NCBI GenBank assembly: GCA_945643635.1
Contig: CALZFC010000276.1
Location: 717,501 to 781,500, forward strand
Direction of reading: 5' to 3'
DNA: 64,000 nucleotides
From: Allodiplogaster sudhausi
Lineage: Eukaryota; Nematoda; Chromadorea; Rhabditida; Diplogasteridae
The notes under the pieces were generated by a model, which made no database searches, had not been told where the DNA came from, and saw only the letters and a program-made list of their open reading frames with translations. Below, in pieces: positions 59,967 through 64,000 of this stretch. The position numbers and the translations under genes are program-made. Positions within the stretch are counted from its first letter, which is position 1; every line of letters begins with the position of its first letter.

Positions 59967-60234
59967 AGAAGAAGAGGGAAAGAGTTAAGAGAGGATGACA
60001 GGCTATCATGGAGCAAAAGCACTACGTGTCCGCTGCTCCCCTCCCCTTCCCCTTTGCCACCCTCTCCATTTCTTCTCAGTCCGCCCGTTCCTGGATACAG
60101 CTCCTTCCTATCTCTTTCACCATCCAATCTTTCCTCTTCCGTTGTTGCTTCGTCATTGCATGAATGCGTGAGAGGTCAGGGCTCTCGTGAAGGATAAGCA
60201 ACTTATGTGAGTAATCTCGGGAAGAGTGGAAAAG

Positions 60235-60282
<48 letters not shown>

Positions 60283-60390
60283 AACAGCCGAGAAGCAGAG
60301 GATGAGAAAACAAGAAAGAGAGTTCTAGGGATAAAGAGAGCGCGAGGGGAAAGAACATGCATTTGTATGAACGGTTATATGGGAAAACGA

Positions 60391-60436
<46 letters not shown>

Positions 60437-60595
60437 CGAGAGGGAGAAGAGAGAGCGAGAGGGAGAAATATCAGTGCGATCGGATTGAGTGACCAGTGTC
60501 TGGAATGTTCTGGTTACACTCTGTCTCATCTCGTTCATAGCAGACGACTGGCCTCCCAGGCATACATCTTCGCTGGCTGGCCCCTCTTCTTCTTG

Positions 60596-60636
<41 letters not shown>

Positions 60637-61055
60637 CTTTCTTTCTTTCTCTTGCACTCTTGCTCTCTCGCTCTTCATTCATTGCTCATCGCCCACCACG
60701 CGGCCGTTGCATCTTTTTTTTTGGGGTGCCGGGAAACTATTTTAGTAGCAGTGTCCGTGCCTTCGGCATTTCCTGTCACCCTCTCTCCCTTCCTCTCTCT
60801 CTCTCCTTCTCTCTACCCTCCCTCTTACCCCTCTCTCCCCACTTTCTGCGATCCCCTTACCATCTCTACTTCACTCGCTGCTTTCCTCCCTCTCACTTTT
60901 CCTTTGCCCCTTCAGCCAGACATGCAGATGTTTACTACTAGGCTGTTTTGCTGAAATTTTTTGCAGTGGGCAGCAGAGAGAGAGAGAGAATTAGCCTCGT
61001 ACAGCAAGCGACTCGCGGATTCATTTTGTTCAAAGTGTTTGTTTCCCTCTTTACC

Positions 61056-61094
<39 letters not shown>

Positions 61095-61612
61095 ACTCTT
61101 TCTCTGCCTCTCTCTCTGCCTCTCTCTCTCTGCTACTCTCTCTCTCTGCATCTCTCTCTATCTCTATCTCTCCTTCCCCTCTCTTTATCTTTCTCACTTT
61201 CGTTTTCTCTCCATCTGCCTTTCTCTTCATCCCATCCTTTCTCTACTTTCCTCTTCCGTATTTTGTTCGTTTGGCTATGTTTCTGCGTTTCTGCGCGAAA
61301 AAAGGGACTTTGTTTCCTCCCCCGGAGGCAATTTCCTTGCGATCTTCTACCGCATTCATCTTCCGTTCTGCAATGGACATCTCACAACATAATTGCCTCG
61401 TGATCATATCTCTCTCTCATACATTCTCTCTCTCTCGCTCTCTCTCATTATCTCCTTTTCTCTCTTTTCTTTTTTCTACTCCCACTTTTTCCTTTCACCC
61501 TACTTACTCTGTCGTCCTGAATTCGAATGAGTGCTTTTTTGTGCGTTTGCCGCTAAAGTGGTGCTTTTTGTGCACTTTTTCATTGCCCTGCCATCTGCTC
61601 TGTTGAGAGGGC

Positions 61613-61666
<54 letters not shown>

Positions 61667-62045
61667 AGAGAGAGAGAATGAGGCTAGATATCGAAAGTGA
61701 AAGAGAGTGACCGATGGAAGGGCAGACGCAGAGAGCGGGAGAAAAAGAGAGTGGTGGCTGCCCCAGCCACGTGAGTGCGTTTTCCGCGTTGTTGTTTAGC
61801 CTCGGCTGTCGATCTCCATCCCAGGAGTCTTTCACGAAAAAGAAGAAGAAGAAATGGGGAAATTGGACTCTCTCTCTCTCTTGCGCACCGCGGGTCTGTC
61901 TGGGTCTTCTTTGCTCCTTGGGTCACTTCCCCGTCTGGAAACTGCCCCCTCTCCATCTCACCACATTTTCGAGTGCGGACAGACAAAAGGATAGTCTTTA
62001 TTATCTTCCTATCTCTCTCTCTCTATCTCTCTCTATCTCTCTTTG

Positions 62046-62092
<47 letters not shown>

Positions 62093-62129
62093 GTCCTCTC
62101 TCCCGTTCCACTTCCACTCCCGGTCATAG
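56833..62129. repeat. receptor 3' flank and pyrimidine/purine-rich region
   Basis: After AATAAA at 57087 the plus strand is mostly CT-rich from about 57370 to 59060, GA-rich 59370-59990 and 60235-60470, and CT-rich again 60600-61500, with GA around 61610-61750. No exon could be placed with confidence. Open frames of 75-200 aa are low-complexity artefacts. Confidence 0.7.
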
Positions 62130-62279
62130 ATCGTTCCTGACTGCCTCTCACGGCTAGTCGAGGTCGGCCCCGAAGGCCACGTGCGAGTGGAGATCGAGAT
62201 GCATGTGTACACCTTCCGTGGCTGGCTTGCGCGCGAAAGCGAGACACCACACACCGATTTGGGGAGCCAGCCTTGGTCT

Positions 62280-62282
<3 letters not shown>
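62130..62282 (+). CDS. orphan coding exon of an unrecognised gene
   Basis: Between an acceptor (CCGGTCATAG) and a donor (TCTCAG|GTCTCT) lies a 51-codon open exon with normal composition in the middle of CT repeats. It reads IVPDCLSRLVEVGPEGHVRV, EIEMHVYTFRGWL and then a Ser/Pro/His-rich part. The alternating pattern suggests a beta-rich segment, but no family is recognised. A possible next exon is 62579-62632 (YVPLSIQPLPPPPSP). The rest of the gene is not visible and may run beyond the window. Confidence 0.45.
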
Positions 62283-62354
<72 letters not shown>

Positions 62355-62498
62355 TTCTCTCTCTCTCTCCCTCAAGCAGTGGTTCTCTTCCTCGTTCTTT
62401 CTCTTCTGTTCACTCTCTCGCATGCCCGACAACCGCTGTTTTCTTCCATTTCTTTCAAGGCTGCTTTTTTATTCCCCTAATTTCTCTCCCTAATTCTC

Positions 62499-62545
<47 letters not shown>

Positions 62546-63248
62546 CCATCTCTTGGACTCCCCACACGTTGTGTACGCAGCTTACGTGCCTCTGTCCATC
62601 CAGCCGCTCCCTCCCCCACCCTCTCCTAGGTCGACCCCCTATGCACACTAAACGGGCTCCCATCTGCCCTGTCTCTGTCGTCCACAACAACGTCGGTTGT
62701 CTTCAGCTCATCCTCACTTGGCAAATGAAATCTCGGATGAGGGAGAGAGAGAGTGAGAAGAGAGGAAGGGAGAGAGAGAGAGAGAAAGAGAGAGAGACGA
62801 AGAGAATTACAAATGTGTGGAACGGAAATATAGAGTCATGCTCAAGAATCTATCAGAACGATGACTGTAGTCGTCCTCGGGGCAAAGGAAGGCTATAGTG
62901 GCTGCTGTATCAGACGGAGACAAGAGTGGTATCCTTCTCTCGAATGACACGTAGCCGAGGGGAGAGAGAGAGGGAGAGAAAGAAAGAAAGGGCGAGAGAG
63001 AGAGAAAAGGAAAGGAAAAGAGAGAAGGAGAGAAAGAAACAGAGAGTGAGAGAGAAGGAGAGAAAGAAAGAGAGAGTACCAAGAGAATGCGAGAAAGAGA
63101 GCGAGGGCGGGAAAATGAACGAAAGAGCACAAGAAGAAGAAGATGGAAACACCAACGCTTATTTCCACAACAATTGCGATTTCTAATACAATGGGAGCCT
63201 CATTCTAGCAATACTTCAAGAAAATTCCATTTCGATGCTTTCTCACGT

Positions 63249-63284
<36 letters not shown>

Positions 63285-63370
63285 GCTCTATCTCTCTCTC
63301 TATCTTTCTCTCTCGCTCTCTCTCTTTCTATCTCTCTCACTTTGCCTCTCTCTCTCTCTCTCGCCCTCTT

Positions 63371-63402
<32 letters not shown>

Positions 63403-63404
63403 TT

Positions 63405-63439
<35 letters not shown>

Positions 63440-64000
63440 TTCGCCTTCGTAGTTTCACAATCAGCGTCAACCTTCTCATTACAAGATCTGCTACAGTGAA
63501 TACTGCTTGAATTCATAATAAATGATGACACATTCTCCTTCATCTTTCCTTTCATTCATCCATTCAGTAACCCTCTTCTCTCTTATCTTCATGAATAGCT
63601 TTACTGTTTCTCTATTCGCGTTTACGTCATGGAAAAAAACATTCTAACAAGACATCAGAATTATGAGTAATGAAGAGAATTGAACTTGTTTTTGTCGCTA
63701 ACGATTAATTTAACATCGTTTTATATATTTCCCATGTGCAAATGACTGAGTTTGTGGCATTTGCAGGCCGACTATGGTTGGAAATCAGAGAGTCGTGTAG
63801 AGAAATGTATTCTCACGATTTAGCAGAAATGAGATTAAACTCTAGAATATTGTCTTTTTTAGAAGAGAGAGCGAGAGAGAGAGCGAGAGAGAGAGTAAGA
63901 GAGAGAGCGAGAGAGAGAGAGAGTAAGAGAGAGAGTGAGTGAGAGAGCGCATTCAATGCAGACGGATAGAAGAAAAGGTGACTTCAGCATCTCCTTTCTA
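62283..64000. repeat. CT and GA tracts to the end of the window
   Basis: CT tracts 62283-62375, 62505-62545 and 63250-63440; GA tracts 62735-62800, 62960-63130 and 63865-63950. Between them no supported gene was found, although a short sequence after an acceptor at 63766 could be an exon start. Confidence 0.65.

Noticed and set aside
1..64000. tRNA, rRNA, CRISPR array, bacterial operon or viral segment
   Set aside because: Scanned by eye without finding cloverleaf arms, repeat-spacer structure or viral gene motifs; a covariance-model search would be needed to exclude small RNAs fully.

Overview
The window is nuclear DNA of a nematode. Its genes are split into many short exons with nematode-type splice sites, and the gene set is typical of nematodes: an astacin protease with an optional ShKT tail, a bestrophin, and a nuclear hormone receptor with the CxACAAFFRR P-box. 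A diplogastrid such as Pristionchus would fit the intron density and the pyrimidine-rich introns, but that placement is inference. I saw no rRNA, tRNA, CRISPR or bacterial-type features.

Layout. 63-4320 (+): astacin metalloprotease, 5' end outside the window, with two possible 3' ends. 4991-6169 (+): C-terminal part of a FAF1/FAF2-type UBX protein. 7396-16999 (+): complete gamma-glutamyltranspeptidase; its ninth intron holds a 5.5-kb DNA transposon in antisense orientation (9706-15260) with long inverted repeats, TTAA target duplication and an intact multi-exon transposase. 17303-22430 (-): complete bestrophin. 22431-31458: repeats, a small inverted-repeat element (23525-24303), an orphan exon, and about 5 kb of pyrimidine-rich DNA. 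31459-36848 (+): Lys/Pro-rich nuclear-type protein with a possible SKI/SNO/DAC-like segment. 36900-42060: pyrimidine-rich DNA. 42157-45149 (+): protein with psq-like and CENPB-type DNA-binding helices. 47046-48344: tandemly duplicated exon cassettes of unknown function. 49655-56832 (+): complete nuclear hormone receptor. 56833-64000: mainly pyrimidine/purine tracts with one convincing orphan exon.

Exon models were built by hand by requiring reading phase to be kept across every intron. Phase closes through all exons of the protease, UBX tail, transpeptidase, bestrophin, transposase, Lys/Pro-rich gene, CENPB gene and receptor. The genes look like independent units, not one pathway. The most striking item is the transposon: TTAA-flanked, with about 0.9-kb arms and a transposase combining an Asp-Asp-Glu type core, an inserted C2H2 finger and a separate C-terminal domain. 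A second genome-wide feature is the polarity of GA/CT microsatellites: GA tracts follow 5' splice sites and CT tracts precede 3' splice sites.
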